NCBI GenBank assembly: GCA_021818335.1
Contig: JAKAEJ010000001.1
Location: 1-64,000, forward strand
Source: Pseudomonadota bacterium
GTDB taxonomy: Bacteria; Pseudomonadota; Gammaproteobacteria; Xanthomonadales; Rhodanobacteraceae
Direction: 5' to 3'
Length of the DNA stretch: 64,000 bases
Numbering within the stretch: position 1 is the first letter of the stretch; every line of letters starts with the position of its first letter. Positions 1 through 11,494 of the stretch are shown here, piece by piece. The notes under the pieces are model-generated. The model was not told the DNA's origin. It did not search any database and saw only the letters and a list, made by a program, of their open reading frames with translations. A program made the position numbers and the translations under genes.

Positions 1-1
1 C

Positions 2-790
2 CAACTTGCCGGCGCAGGAGTATTGGCGCTGGCAATCCTTGCGCCCGGTATGCGCCGGGTCGATACGGAAGAAGCGCCACTGCAGTTTCGGCAATCGCTC
101 GCTGAGCGCCTGGGACACCGCCTGCTCTGGCCGGCAATCCTCATCCCGACGATAACTCTGGTGTTCGCGCTTTTTGGATCCGTGGTCCGCATCGCCGGAG
201 AGCCTCTTCTGAATCCGGCGCAACAGGCGCTCATCGGTCTTGCAGTGGCATCGCTCGTGGCAATGTTCGCTGCATGGGCAATGACCGGTGCTCCCGCCAG
301 CGCCGTCGTGCACGAAAGCAGGCGCCTGATCGACGTCCTTGGGTGGGCTGCGCTGTTGCCGCTGGTTCTTGCCGCGTTGGGCGGCTTGTTCGAGGCAGCC
401 GGCGTCGGGCATTTGCTCGCAACGCTGGTTGGCGAAGTGATTCCAACCGCAAGCTTTGGCGCGTGCGTCCTGGCCTACGGCCTCGGGATGCTGGCCTTCA
501 CAGTCATCATGGGCAATGCGTTCGCGGCGTTCCCCGTTCTGACTGCAGGCATCGGTCTGCCATTGCTGGTCCATCTGCATGGCGCGAATCCGGCGGTGGT
601 CGGGTCACTCGGCATGCTGTGCGGATATTGCGGAACCCTGTTGACCCCGATGGCGGCCAACTTCAACATCGTGCCCGTCGCACTGCTGGAGCTCGATAGC
701 CCCTGGGCCGTCATCCGCGCTCAGTGGCCTGCCGCGCTCGGCCTACTGGCATTCAACCTCCTGGCGATGTACCTGCTGGCGATGCATTAA
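2..790 (+). CDS. DUF979 family membrane protein (putative 5-oxoproline transporter subunit), 5' truncated by window
   Basis: Open frame continues to the window edge (QLAGAGVLALAILAPGM...); hydrophobic, DUF979-like; directly precedes pcp. Confidence 0.7.
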   Translation, partial: QLAGAGVLALAILAPGMRRVDTEEAPLQFRQSLAERLGHRLLWPAILIPTITLVFALFGSVVRIAGEPLLNPAQQALIGLAVASLVAMFAAWAMTGAPASAVVHESRRLIDVLGWAALLPLVLAALGGLFEAAGVGHLLATLVGEVIPTASFGACVLAYGLGMLAFTVIMGNAFAAFPVLTAGIGLPLLVHLHGANPAVVGSLGMLCGYCGTLLTPMAANFNIVPVALLELDSPWAVIRAQWPAALGLLAFNLLAMYLLAMH

Positions 791-841
791 TCACGGTGCG
801 GCGGTACGATCCTGATCGCACCCATCCCGCGTGCCCCCGAC

Positions 842-1510
842 ATGACCCCAATTCGCCACCGGCCGCCGGTGCTCCTAACCGGCTTTGACCCATTTGCCGG
901 TGAAGCGGTCAATCCTTCCTGGGAGGCCGTGCGCAGCCTGGATGGCTCGCGCATCGGGGGCCATCGGATCGTGGCTTGCCAGTTACCGACATCGTTCGGC
1001 CGTGCCCCCCGCGCACTGCGCAACGCGTTGCGTGAGCTGCAACCCGCGGGGGTGGTCTGTGTCGGCCAAGCCGGCGGACGCACGCATATCTCGCTTGAAC
1101 GGGTCGCAATCAATGTCTGCGACGCGCGAATTACCGACAATGATGGCGCCCAGCCGCGCAATGAGCCCGTCGCGAGCGGGGGGCCGGATGCCTATTTCAC
1201 CCGCTTGCCACTGCCAGCATGCCTCGCGTCGCTGCATCTCGCCGGCATTCCTGCTGAAATCTCGAATACGGCGGGGACGTACGTCTGCAATCAGGTCATG
1301 TATGCGCTTTTGCATGCCCTGCGGGCACGGCGCAAGGTGCCTGCGGGGTTCGTGCACATACCCTATCTTCCTTCGCAGGCAGTCGCGCATCGCGGGGCCC
1401 CGAGCATGTCGCCTGACCTGGTTCGTTCCGCCCTGCGCATCCTCGTCTCCGTCATGCTCAATCCAAGCAAATACCCGGCCGCTACCCCGCCCTCTGGCCG
1501 CGAAGAATGA
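842..1510 (+). CDS. pcp: pyroglutamyl-peptidase I (pyrrolidone-carboxylate peptidase)
   Basis: LLTGFDPFAGEAVNPSWEAV, VGQAGGR, SNTAGTYVCNQVMY motifs. Confidence 0.93.
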   Translation: MTPIRHRPPVLLTGFDPFAGEAVNPSWEAVRSLDGSRIGGHRIVACQLPTSFGRAPRALRNALRELQPAGVVCVGQAGGRTHISLERVAINVCDARITDNDGAQPRNEPVASGGPDAYFTRLPLPACLASLHLAGIPAEISNTAGTYVCNQVMYALLHALRARRKVPAGFVHIPYLPSQAVAHRGAPSMSPDLVRSALRILVSVMLNPSKYPAATPPSGREE

Positions 1511-1538
1511 ACACGACGCAACAGCGCCCACGCACAGG

Positions 1539-3833
<2,295 letters not shown>

Positions 3834-3837
<4 letters not shown>

Positions 3838-4967
3838 GGCTGTTCTCCGCCAGTGGTCGCACTTGCCGCGATACCGGGCGAAGGTGCCGACGCCCCTCCC
3901 GCTGGCGTTGAGCCAGAGGGCGATCGCTGTAGCAGTGCACCAGCGCCGGGAATCAGCGCGCTGGGCGCAGCAGGCGCCGCGCCGGCCCCAGATTTCAGCG
4001 GCAAATAGATCAGGTTCCGGCCATTGTTCTCGTCCAGCACCTTGGTATTGGCGGCCATGACCTTCTCAATCGTCTGCAGCCATAGCCACTTGCGCGTGAT
4101 CTGGGGGGCGGCCTGGTACTGCTTGAGCATCAGGAGGAAGCGCTGCGCCTCTCCCTGCGCATGGGCCTCACTCGAAGCCTGATAAGCCTGGGCGTCGGCA
4201 ACAATGCGGGCCGCCTGTCCACGCGCCTCGGGCAGGATCTTGCTGGCGTAGGCCTTTGCCTCGTTCTCGATCCTCTGCTTATCCTCCCGCGCTTTGTTCA
4301 CGTCATCAAAGGCATCCTTGACCTCGGCCGGTGGCGCGATGTTCTGGAAATTGACCTCGGTGATCGTGATCCCGGCGTGATAGCTGTCGAGCAACTTCTG
4401 CAAGTCGCGCTGAGTCGTGACCACCATCGCCGCCCCCTGCCCGGAGAGGATGGTGTCCATGGTGCTTGCGCCAACGACGCGGCGCACGACCGATTCGGCC
4501 GCTTGATTCACGGTCGCATCCGGATCCTGCAGCGAAAACAGGTACTGTTCGGCATTGTTGACCTGATACTGAACATTAAAGTCAACCTGAACGATATTTT
4601 CGTCCTTGGTCAGCATCTGTTGCTTGTCCGAGACAGACCGCACCGAGGTCATGTCGACCTTCCGGACCATCTCGATGGGCCTCGGCAGGACGAAGTGGAA
4701 GCCAGGGCCAACGGTGCTGGAATAGGCGCCGAACCGCGTGACCACGCCGACCTGGCTCGTATTCACCACCGTCCATGAATCGAACAGGAGCCAAGCCAGC
4801 ACCAAGGCAACGACAATCGTGCCGATGCCTCCCGCGCCACCGCCGCGCAGCCCAGCCAGCATCTGGCGCAGTCGTCGCAGCCAGGCATCGAAGTCGGGGC
4901 CCTTGCCACTGCCACCGCCGCGTCCCCATGGATCGCGTCGACCACCGCCGGGTTCGTTCCAGGCCAT
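3834..4967 (-). CDS. hflK: FtsH protease modulator HflK (SPFH)
   Basis: Gly-rich N-terminus, single TM, SPFH domain. Confidence 0.95.
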
Positions 4968-5104
4968 TGCCTTTACTCGTCAGGGGGAGTTGTGCCCGCA
5001 GCACGGTCCGCGACGCATCGGAGCGCTCCGGTCCGCCCAGCACCTGCACAGCGCGCTAGTTTAGCAGCCGTGCTGCGGCAAGATCGCAGTGCATCGGATT
5101 GCAT

Positions 5105-6361
5105 TTACGCGGATGTCTCCAGCAAGCGGGCGAGCACTTCGGCGCCTTCGCCGCGCAAGGGCTCGAGCATGGACCGCGGCGCATCGATCTGCAGGTGCCA
5201 GCCACACTCGTCGAAATGCTCGGCTGCGATGGCACCAAGGACCTTCAGCCGGGCATGGAGTCGTCCGCTGGCGGCGTCCAGATGCAGGGTTCCGTGCACG
5301 CGGTCACGGGCCAGACGCGCGACCATGGCGTCTCTGAGGAGCTCGATGCCTGCGCCTCTTGCAGCCGCCAGCCACACCCTCTTTGGCCCGTGCAACGGGT
5401 CATGCTCCACCGAGGCCGGCTTGTCCAGCAAGTCGATTTTGTTGAAAACCGACAGTTGCGGCACTTCCCCCGCCCCGATTTCGTCCAACACCGCATTGAC
5501 GACATCGATATGGCGCTCGCGCTCTGGATCGGCCGCATCCGTCACGTGCAGGAGCAAATCGGCATCCCTCGCTTCCGCGAGCGTCGCCCTGAACGCCGCG
5601 ACCAGATCGTGTGGCAGCCTCCGCACGAAGCCGACCGTGTCGGCGACGACGACGGGACCGCAGGGCAAATCCGGGATGCGCCGCACCGTCGGGTCAAGCG
5701 TCGCGAACAATTGGTCGGCCGCATAGACGGCGGACCGAGTCAATGCGTTGAACAAAGTCGACTTCCCGGCATTCGTATAGCCGACCAATGCCACCCGGGG
5801 CATCCCTGCCGCCAGTCGCGCGCGTCGTTGCTGGCCGCGTTGGGTTCGCACCCTTTCGAGGCGCTTCTGAAGTTGCCGAACGCGCTCGGCCAACAGCCGG
5901 CGGTCGGTTTCCAGCTGTGTCTCGCCGGGACCGCGCAACCCGATGCCGCCGCGCTGGCGTTCAAGGTGGGTCCACCCACGCACCAGCCGGGTCGCCAGAT
6001 GCTTCAGTTGCGCGAGCTCGACCTCGAGTTTGCCTTCATGCGAGCGGGCGCGCTGGGCGAATATGTCCAGGATCAGGCCCGTGCGATCGACGACCCGTAC
6101 GCCCAAGTGGGCCTCGAGGTTGCGCTCCTGGACAGGACTGAGCGCATGATCGACCAACACCAGATCGGCCTCCAACACCTGAACGAGGTGCCTGAGCTCA
6201 TCGGCCTTGCCGCTTCCGATATAGAACTTGGGGCTGGGGCGTTCAACCCGGGCCGAAACTCGCTCCAGCACTTCAGCGCCCGCCGAGCGCGCGAGCTCCT
6301 CGAATTCACGAGCGTCGGCCTCGGCCTCTAGGTCCGCGCGCGCGTGCGGCAGAACCAGCAC
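5105..6361 (-). CDS. hflX: ribosome-associated GTPase HflX
   Basis: GxGKxxEL region, GYTNAGKSTLFN, DTVGFVRRLP, downstream of hfq. Confidence 0.96.
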   Translation of the reverse strand: MLVLPHARADLEAEADAREFEELARSAGAEVLERVSARVERPSPKFYIGSGKADELRHLVQVLEADLVLVDHALSPVQERNLEAHLGVRVVDRTGLILDIFAQRARSHEGKLEVELAQLKHLATRLVRGWTHLERQRGGIGLRGPGETQLETDRRLLAERVRQLQKRLERVRTQRGQQRRARLAAGMPRVALVGYTNAGKSTLFNALTRSAVYAADQLFATLDPTVRRIPDLPCGPVVVADTVGFVRRLPHDLVAAFRATLAEARDADLLLHVTDAADPERERHIDVVNAVLDEIGAGEVPQLSVFNKIDLLDKPASVEHDPLHGPKRVWLAAARGAGIELLRDAMVARLARDRVHGTLHLDAASGRLHARLKVLGAIAAEHFDECGWHLQIDAPRSMLEPLRGEGAEVLARLLETSA

Positions 6362-6399
6362 CGCCCGCTCGCCTTTCTTGCCGCGATCAAAAAGTGCTT

Positions 6400-6660
6400 T
6401 CAGGGCTTCTCGTCCTGCGACTCGGTCGCGCTTTCATCGTCTTCGCCGCCGATGCGAACCGCACGCGCCGGCACGACGGTGGAAATTGCATGCTTGTACA
6501 CCATCTGGCTGACCTGATTGCGCAGCAGCACAACAAACTGGTCAAACGATTCAATGGTTCCCTGAAGCTTGATTCCATTGACCAGGTAAACCGAGACGGG
6601 TATGCGCTCGCGGCGCAGCACGTTGAGAAACGGATCTTGCAATGATTGTCCTTTTGACAT
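6400..6660 (-). CDS. hfq: RNA chaperone Hfq
   Basis: [34 protein letters not shown]...VYKHAISTV. Confidence 0.98.
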   Translation of the reverse strand: MSKGQSLQDPFLNVLRRERIPVSVYLVNGIKLQGTIESFDQFVVLLRNQVSQMVYKHAISTVVPARAVRIGGEDDESATESQDEKP

Positions 6661-6731
6661 GACGCTGAGCCCTCACTCGCGGGCCGGCCAAAAGATCACG
6701 TCGCACCGGCGACGGTCCCGACCCAACGACA

Positions 6732-7718
6732 TCAGTTTAACCCATGGCGGCCACCATGCCGGTGCTGTGGGGGGGCCAGGAACTCCGCAACGAGCTCAAT
6801 GGCGTTGGCGACGGCGTTCGGTTTGAACGGATCCTGATCGCACACACCTTCTTCGCCCCGAAGCCACGTCAACTGTCTTTTCGCTAATTGGCGACTAGCG
6901 TGCAGCGATAGGGTGCGGAACGTGTCGAAATCGCACTCGCCAGCCAGATGGGACCACGCTTGCCGGTAACCAACAGCGCGCATCGCCGGTAAATCCGCTT
7001 TGAGGTCGCCCCGCGCCCGCAGCCGCTCGACCTCGCCAAGAAAGCCCGCGACGAGCATGGCATCAAAACGCTGCACAATGCGCTGCCGAAGCTGCTCTCG
7101 ATCCGTCGGGATCAGCGCCAATTTCAGGATTCGCCACGGCAGCGGCGCCCTGGACTGTTGGTGCAGTTGGCTGAGTGGCATCCCGGTCAGTTCGATGACC
7201 TCGAGCGCGCGCTGTATCCGCTGCGGGTCATTCGGTCGGATTCGCGCAGCCGCCGCAGGATCGAGGGTGGCTAATCGCGCATGCAACATCGACCAGCCCA
7301 CTTCACGGGCTTCCTGGGCCAAGCGCGCGCGCAATTCGGGCTGGGCCGCGGGCAGCGGTGAAAGACCCATCTCGAGTGCGCGGAAATAAAGTCCAGTGCC
7401 CCCTACGAGCACGGGTATGCGACCTGTGGCGTGCGCAGCGCGCATCGCATCAAGCGCATCGAGACGGAAGTCGGCTGCGGAGTAAGGTTCAAGTGGGTCG
7501 CGCAAGTCCATGAGCGCATGCGGGTAGCGTGCACGCAATGCCGCGTCGGGCTTGGCCGTTCCGATATCCATGCCCCGGTAGACGAGCGCGGAGTCGACGC
7601 TGATCAGGCTTACCGGGAACGCATCAGCCAATTGGCAGGCCAACGCGGTCTTGCCGCTGGCCGTCGGACCCATGACAAACACGGCCGCCGGCAGGTCCTT
7701 GTCGGGCTCGGCGTTCAT
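6732..7718 (-). CDS. miaA: tRNA dimethylallyltransferase
   Basis: MGPTASGKTALA; start taken at MNAEPDK (7718), which overlaps the upstream TGA. Confidence 0.95.
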   Translation of the reverse strand: MNAEPDKDLPAAVFVMGPTASGKTALACQLADAFPVSLISVDSALVYRGMDIGTAKPDAALRARYPHALMDLRDPLEPYSAADFRLDALDAMRAAHATGRIPVLVGGTGLYFRALEMGLSPLPAAQPELRARLAQEAREVGWSMLHARLATLDPAAAARIRPNDPQRIQRALEVIELTGMPLSQLHQQSRAPLPWRILKLALIPTDREQLRQRIVQRFDAMLVAGFLGEVERLRARGDLKADLPAMRAVGYRQAWSHLAGECDFDTFRTLSLHASRQLAKRQLTWLRGEEGVCDQDPFKPNAVANAIELVAEFLAPPQHRHGGRHGLN

Positions 7719-9325
7719 GACCACTGCTCTGGAATGAACGTGGCCAGTTCCGGAAGATGTGGCGCCCATCCTTTCCATGCGTCTACCGCTTTCGCGTGCA
7801 CGGGTTGGCGCGCCTGCCAGACGCTGGCGGTACGGATCGGCGTCGCCGAATCTGCGGACGACGATGCCGGTCCTAATCCCAGGAACGCAAGGATCTCGGC
7901 GAGCACGCCGTCGGTCTCGCGAACCAGCCTTTCGTAGTCGACGTCGATCATGGGCACCGACAGCGTCACGCGCCAGTGTTCCATCAGCCTGGCCTCGCCC
8001 CGACCGAACGCTGCGATGTCCTCGAATGCATACGCGTAGCCATTGTCGCTGTGTGCAAACATTTGCCGAAATATGGATAGCGACGTGTCGCGCGCATCGC
8101 GGCGACAATGAATGACGCGCACGCCAGGCAGTAGCGCCGAGGCCATGCCAAGGTGCCGAAAATTCAGTGGATTTTTGTCGATGATGACGCGTGCGGGCGC
8201 ATCATCGCGGCGCAACTGGGCCGCGTAGTATGCAGCGGCTTCGGTCAGTTTGGCGGGAGCCCGGCCCCCGGTTTCCACGTGCAGGGCCAGCTCGGAAAGC
8301 CAATTCAGCTCGCCGCGGCTCCGAACCTGAGGATGGCGCTCCAGCAAGCTAGCCACGAGCGTCGTGCCGGTTCGCGGAAGACCCACGATCAGAACCGGCG
8401 TGAACTCGAGTCGCTTCGCTACCGCAGTCGGTGGCGGAATGCCGATCTGGCGATTGATGAACGCGTCGAAGCCCGACGCCGACCATTGCATCCGCAAGCG
8501 CATTGCAGCGTTGCTTTTGCGTAATTGCTGGGCCGCGCCAGCCAAGTCGCCCAGGTCGGCGAGAACCTTCGCCCAGGCGAAGCGTGCCGCAAGGCCTGCG
8601 TCGCCATCAATCGGCAACGATCGTGCCGCGAGTTCAATCGCTCGCGCATCGGGTTCATCACCGGATCTAAATGCATGCACGCCCGCCAACCGCAGCCAGC
8701 CGGAAGCAAAATCGGGTTGCAACGCGACTGCGCGGCGCAAGTGCACGCGAGCCTGCTCGAATCGGCCCAACTCAGCGGCCAACTCTCCCGACACCCCGTG
8801 GAGTTCGGCATCGTCCGGGGCGTCGCGCAACGCCGCTTGCGCCAGTTCCAGAGCAGGCCTTACGGCTTCGCACTCGCGCAGGAAGACCAGGGTTTCGCGT
8901 ATTCGAGCCGGATCAGGCAACACCGGCAAGCCTTCCAGAGCAACCTGCGCTGCAGCCTGCAGGCGGCCCTCGCCGCGCAGCAGATTTGCCAGTGAAGCCA
9001 GCGCGCCCGCATGCGCGGGCTGCACCGCCAATACCGCCCGAAGTTCACGCTCGGCCGCCTGTCGCTCTCCGATCATTCGCAGCGCGTTGCCCAGGTGATA
9101 TCGCAAGCCCACGAGATTCGGGTGCCTCGCAAGGCCTTCTTCCGCCAATGCCACGACGGCACCGGGCATTCCCTGCTTCAACATCCCAAGCGCGATGGCT
9201 TCCCAGTCGACGCCGGTCGCCTGCCCATCGAGCACTGCTTGGAGCAGCGCTTCGTAGGCTGAACGCGCGCCACGGCGCTGCACATCGTCACGGTAGATCG
9301 CGAGCAACCGGTCCTGATCGATCAT
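7715..9325 (-). CDS. TPR-repeat sulfotransferase family protein
   Basis: N-terminal TPR-like repeats; PAPS-type loop VLIVGLPRTGTTLVASLLERHP; start MIDQDRL with ATGA overlap. Confidence 0.85.
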   Translation of the reverse strand: MIDQDRLLAIYRDDVQRRGARSAYEALLQAVLDGQATGVDWEAIALGMLKQGMPGAVVALAEEGLARHPNLVGLRYHLGNALRMIGERQAAERELRAVLAVQPAHAGALASLANLLRGEGRLQAAAQVALEGLPVLPDPARIRETLVFLRECEAVRPALELAQAALRDAPDDAELHGVSGELAAELGRFEQARVHLRRAVALQPDFASGWLRLAGVHAFRSGDEPDARAIELAARSLPIDGDAGLAARFAWAKVLADLGDLAGAAQQLRKSNAAMRLRMQWSASGFDAFINRQIGIPPPTAVAKRLEFTPVLIVGLPRTGTTLVASLLERHPQVRSRGELNWLSELALHVETGGRAPAKLTEAAAYYAAQLRRDDAPARVIIDKNPLNFRHLGMASALLPGVRVIHCRRDARDTSLSIFRQMFAHSDNGYAYAFEDIAAFGRGEARLMEHWRVTLSVPMIDVDYERLVRETDGVLAEILAFLGLGPASSSADSATPIRTASVWQARQPVHAKAVDAWKGWAPHLPELATFIPEQWS

Positions 9326-10008
9326 GCGTGCTTCCGCGCGTGTTCGACCACGCGCCACAGGTAAAAGCCGGCAAGGCTGCGATAGGGCGCCCAACGGGCA
9401 CCACGAACTGCCAACTCACGGGGCGTGGGGGCCTCGGACATGCGGTCGACCAGTGCAGCACCCATTCGCACCCCCAAGTCATCGATCGGCAGCACATCCG
9501 GCCGGCCCAGGCGAAACATTAATAGCATCTCAACCGTCCATCGGCCGACGCCACGCACTTTCGTCAGCGAAGCGATGATGGCGGCATCTTCCATGCGCTC
9601 GAGTTGTCTCGCGGAGGGTATGGCACCAGCGCGCGCATGCCCCGCCAGGTCGCGCAATGCCGCAAGTTTGCCAGCGGAAACGCCAGACGCACGCAGCATT
9701 TCATCGGTCTGCGCATCGATGCCTCCAGCAGAAATTCGATTGCGGGGCATCAGCGCCGCCACGCGTGACGTGATCGTCGCGGCGGCACGGCCCGAAAGTT
9801 GCTGGTGGAGGATCGACCGCGCCAGCGCATCGACGGTTTCGAATCGTGCTGTGAAATCGAGTTGCAGCGGACCAATGCGCTGCATCCATTTGGCGAGCCG
9901 CCTGTCGCAGCGCTGGAGATGCGCGCACGCAGCCTCCAAATCAAACCCACGCGCGATGCGTGTCCCCATTGTTCGACCTACGCCCAGCGCCGACTCGCGA
10001 GAAGTCAT
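9322..10008 (-). CDS. DNA-3-methyladenine glycosylase II-like (HhH-GPD)
   Basis: SILHQQLSGRAAATI, HhH region KVRGVGRWTVEMLLMFRLGRPDVLPIDDLGV; start MTSRES at 10008. Confidence 0.88.
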   Translation of the reverse strand: MTSRESALGVGRTMGTRIARGFDLEAACAHLQRCDRRLAKWMQRIGPLQLDFTARFETVDALARSILHQQLSGRAAATITSRVAALMPRNRISAGGIDAQTDEMLRASGVSAGKLAALRDLAGHARAGAIPSARQLERMEDAAIIASLTKVRGVGRWTVEMLLMFRLGRPDVLPIDDLGVRMGAALVDRMSEAPTPRELAVRGARWAPYRSLAGFYLWRVVEHARKHA

Positions 10009-10031
10009 TGTCTTCGGCGATCCATGCGACC

Positions 10032-10430
10032 TCAACTGCGAGGCCCGACTGCAGCGATACCCAACGCAATCCAGCCAGCCATGAGCGCCAAACCTCCCAA
10101 AGGGGTGAGAACACCGATGCCACGAGGCGCCCCCAGTGCCAGCGCATAAAGACTGCCGCAGAACAGCAGCATGCCGAACCCGAACCCCGCGCAAGCAGTG
10201 CGGCGCGCCTGTCCGTCGGGCAGGGCCAGTAGCGTCAGCGCGAGCGCCAGGGCATGCCAGAATTGAAATTGCACTGCCGTCTGCCAGACCGCCAGCATTG
10301 TGGGTGCCAGCCTTCCCTGGAGCAGGTGGGCGCCAATCGCGCCCAGCGCCACCGCGCTCGCCCCGGGCACAGCGATCCAGAAGCGTTCATGGGATTTGCC
10401 CCGGCGAAGTTCATGCACGGGCCTCTTCAT
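10032..10430 (-). CDS. DUF423 family membrane protein
   Basis: ALGAIGAHLL, VWQTAVQFQFWHALAL, FCGSLYALALG. Confidence 0.88.
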   Translation of the reverse strand: MKRPVHELRRGKSHERFWIAVPGASAVALGAIGAHLLQGRLAPTMLAVWQTAVQFQFWHALALALTLLALPDGQARRTACAGFGFGMLLFCGSLYALALGAPRGIGVLTPLGGLALMAGWIALGIAAVGPRS

Positions 10431-11494
10431 GGAAATCCTCCAGTCGAATCGTCGGCATGCCGAGCGGGAAGCGCCGATTCAGCTGCATTGCCAAGGCCAC
10501 CGCGGATCGCTGACGGCGGGTAAAGCGCCATGTTGAGCAGCGCCCAGATTCCCGAAGGCAACCGCCAAGTATGGGCGCTGACGCGTGCCGCCGTCTCGGC
10601 AAGACCGGCGGCGGCAGCGGCCGGCAGCCCACCTGCCGGGCCCTGGATGTCGAGATCGCCCAACGGTCGTCCCCGCGCGTCCCGCCAAGCCATGAGCGTC
10701 AGCAGGCTGCCGTCACTGAGCAGCGCCCGCAACTGAATCGCGTGCGCCGGCGGCCCCGCGTAGGGCTGCACTCCTGTGTAGTCGAACCCGTCGAACATGC
10801 CCAGCAGCAGCACGCCAACCGCAAGCGGTTGGTGCAGATGCGCCGGCGCCACGCGCACGCGGGGGGTTCCTTCGAGGCTGCGGTCGACCAAGAATCGCTG
10901 GCCTCCCTGTCCGAGGAGATCAACCTGCAATACTGCGCTTGCCGGTAGCGACAGCAAGGGGTGGGGCATCCAGTCGACTGCGCGCGGCGATGCCGTCAGG
11001 TCGCCCTCAACGAGCAATGCCTGCTTGCTGCCGCGACGGCGAACGAAGGTTCCGGCGAGACGCGGTTCGTAGCGGCCTATAAGGAGTCGCGGCAGGCCGG
11101 TCACTCCCAAGAGCTCAACACTCGTACCTGCCCCGGGCTGGCCGGGATTCGCCACGCCCAGCAGGCCGTATTGCGCGGGTCTCCGCGTACGGGGCGCCAG
11201 AATGCGCGCCTCCGCAAGCCGGTCGAGCCACTCCCGAACACGCGCGTCATCGGCCGCCTCGCGCGCCGGCAGCACCTGCCAGCGACCATCTTTACGCCGC
11301 AACAGGAGCGATTTTCCGGATGTCTGGATGCGAACTCCGCTGACGAGGCTTCGGATCGCACTCATGTGCGGCATCAGTCGCCGTTGGGCAAGTGCAATCG
11401 GCGTGCCGTAGCCTGCGGGAACCCGCAAATGCACGGCAATCGCCATCGTCAGGATCGCAAGCACAACCAGGAATGCAAGGCGAAAGCGGCTCAT
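10427..11494 (-). CDS. DUF4340-like protein associated with a Gld-type ABC exporter
   Basis: Position after gldG-like gene with ATGA overlap; N-terminal TM; DUF4340-like content. Confidence 0.65.
   Translation of the reverse strand: MSRFRLAFLVVLAILTMAIAVHLRVPAGYGTPIALAQRRLMPHMSAIRSLVSGVRIQTSGKSLLLRRKDGRWQVLPAREAADDARVREWLDRLAEARILAPRTRRPAQYGLLGVANPGQPGAGTSVELLGVTGLPRLLIGRYEPRLAGTFVRRRGSKQALLVEGDLTASPRAVDWMPHPLLSLPASAVLQVDLLGQGGQRFLVDRSLEGTPRVRVAPAHLHQPLAVGVLLLGMFDGFDYTGVQPYAGPPAHAIQLRALLSDGSLLTLMAWRDARGRPLGDLDIQGPAGGLPAAAAAGLAETAARVSAHTWRLPSGIWALLNMALYPPSAIRGGLGNAAESALPARHADDSTGGFP

Noticed and set aside
5099-6331. 410-aa plus-strand ORF
   Set aside because: Exact antisense shadow of hflX in GC-rich sequence; no domain-like content.
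9322-10194. 5' extensions of ORFs in the track (for example glycosylase, miaA, mutL, trmJ, suhB, queG, minD)
   Set aside because: Extended N-termini are non-domain sequence; internal starts with ATGA overlap or RBS are better supported.
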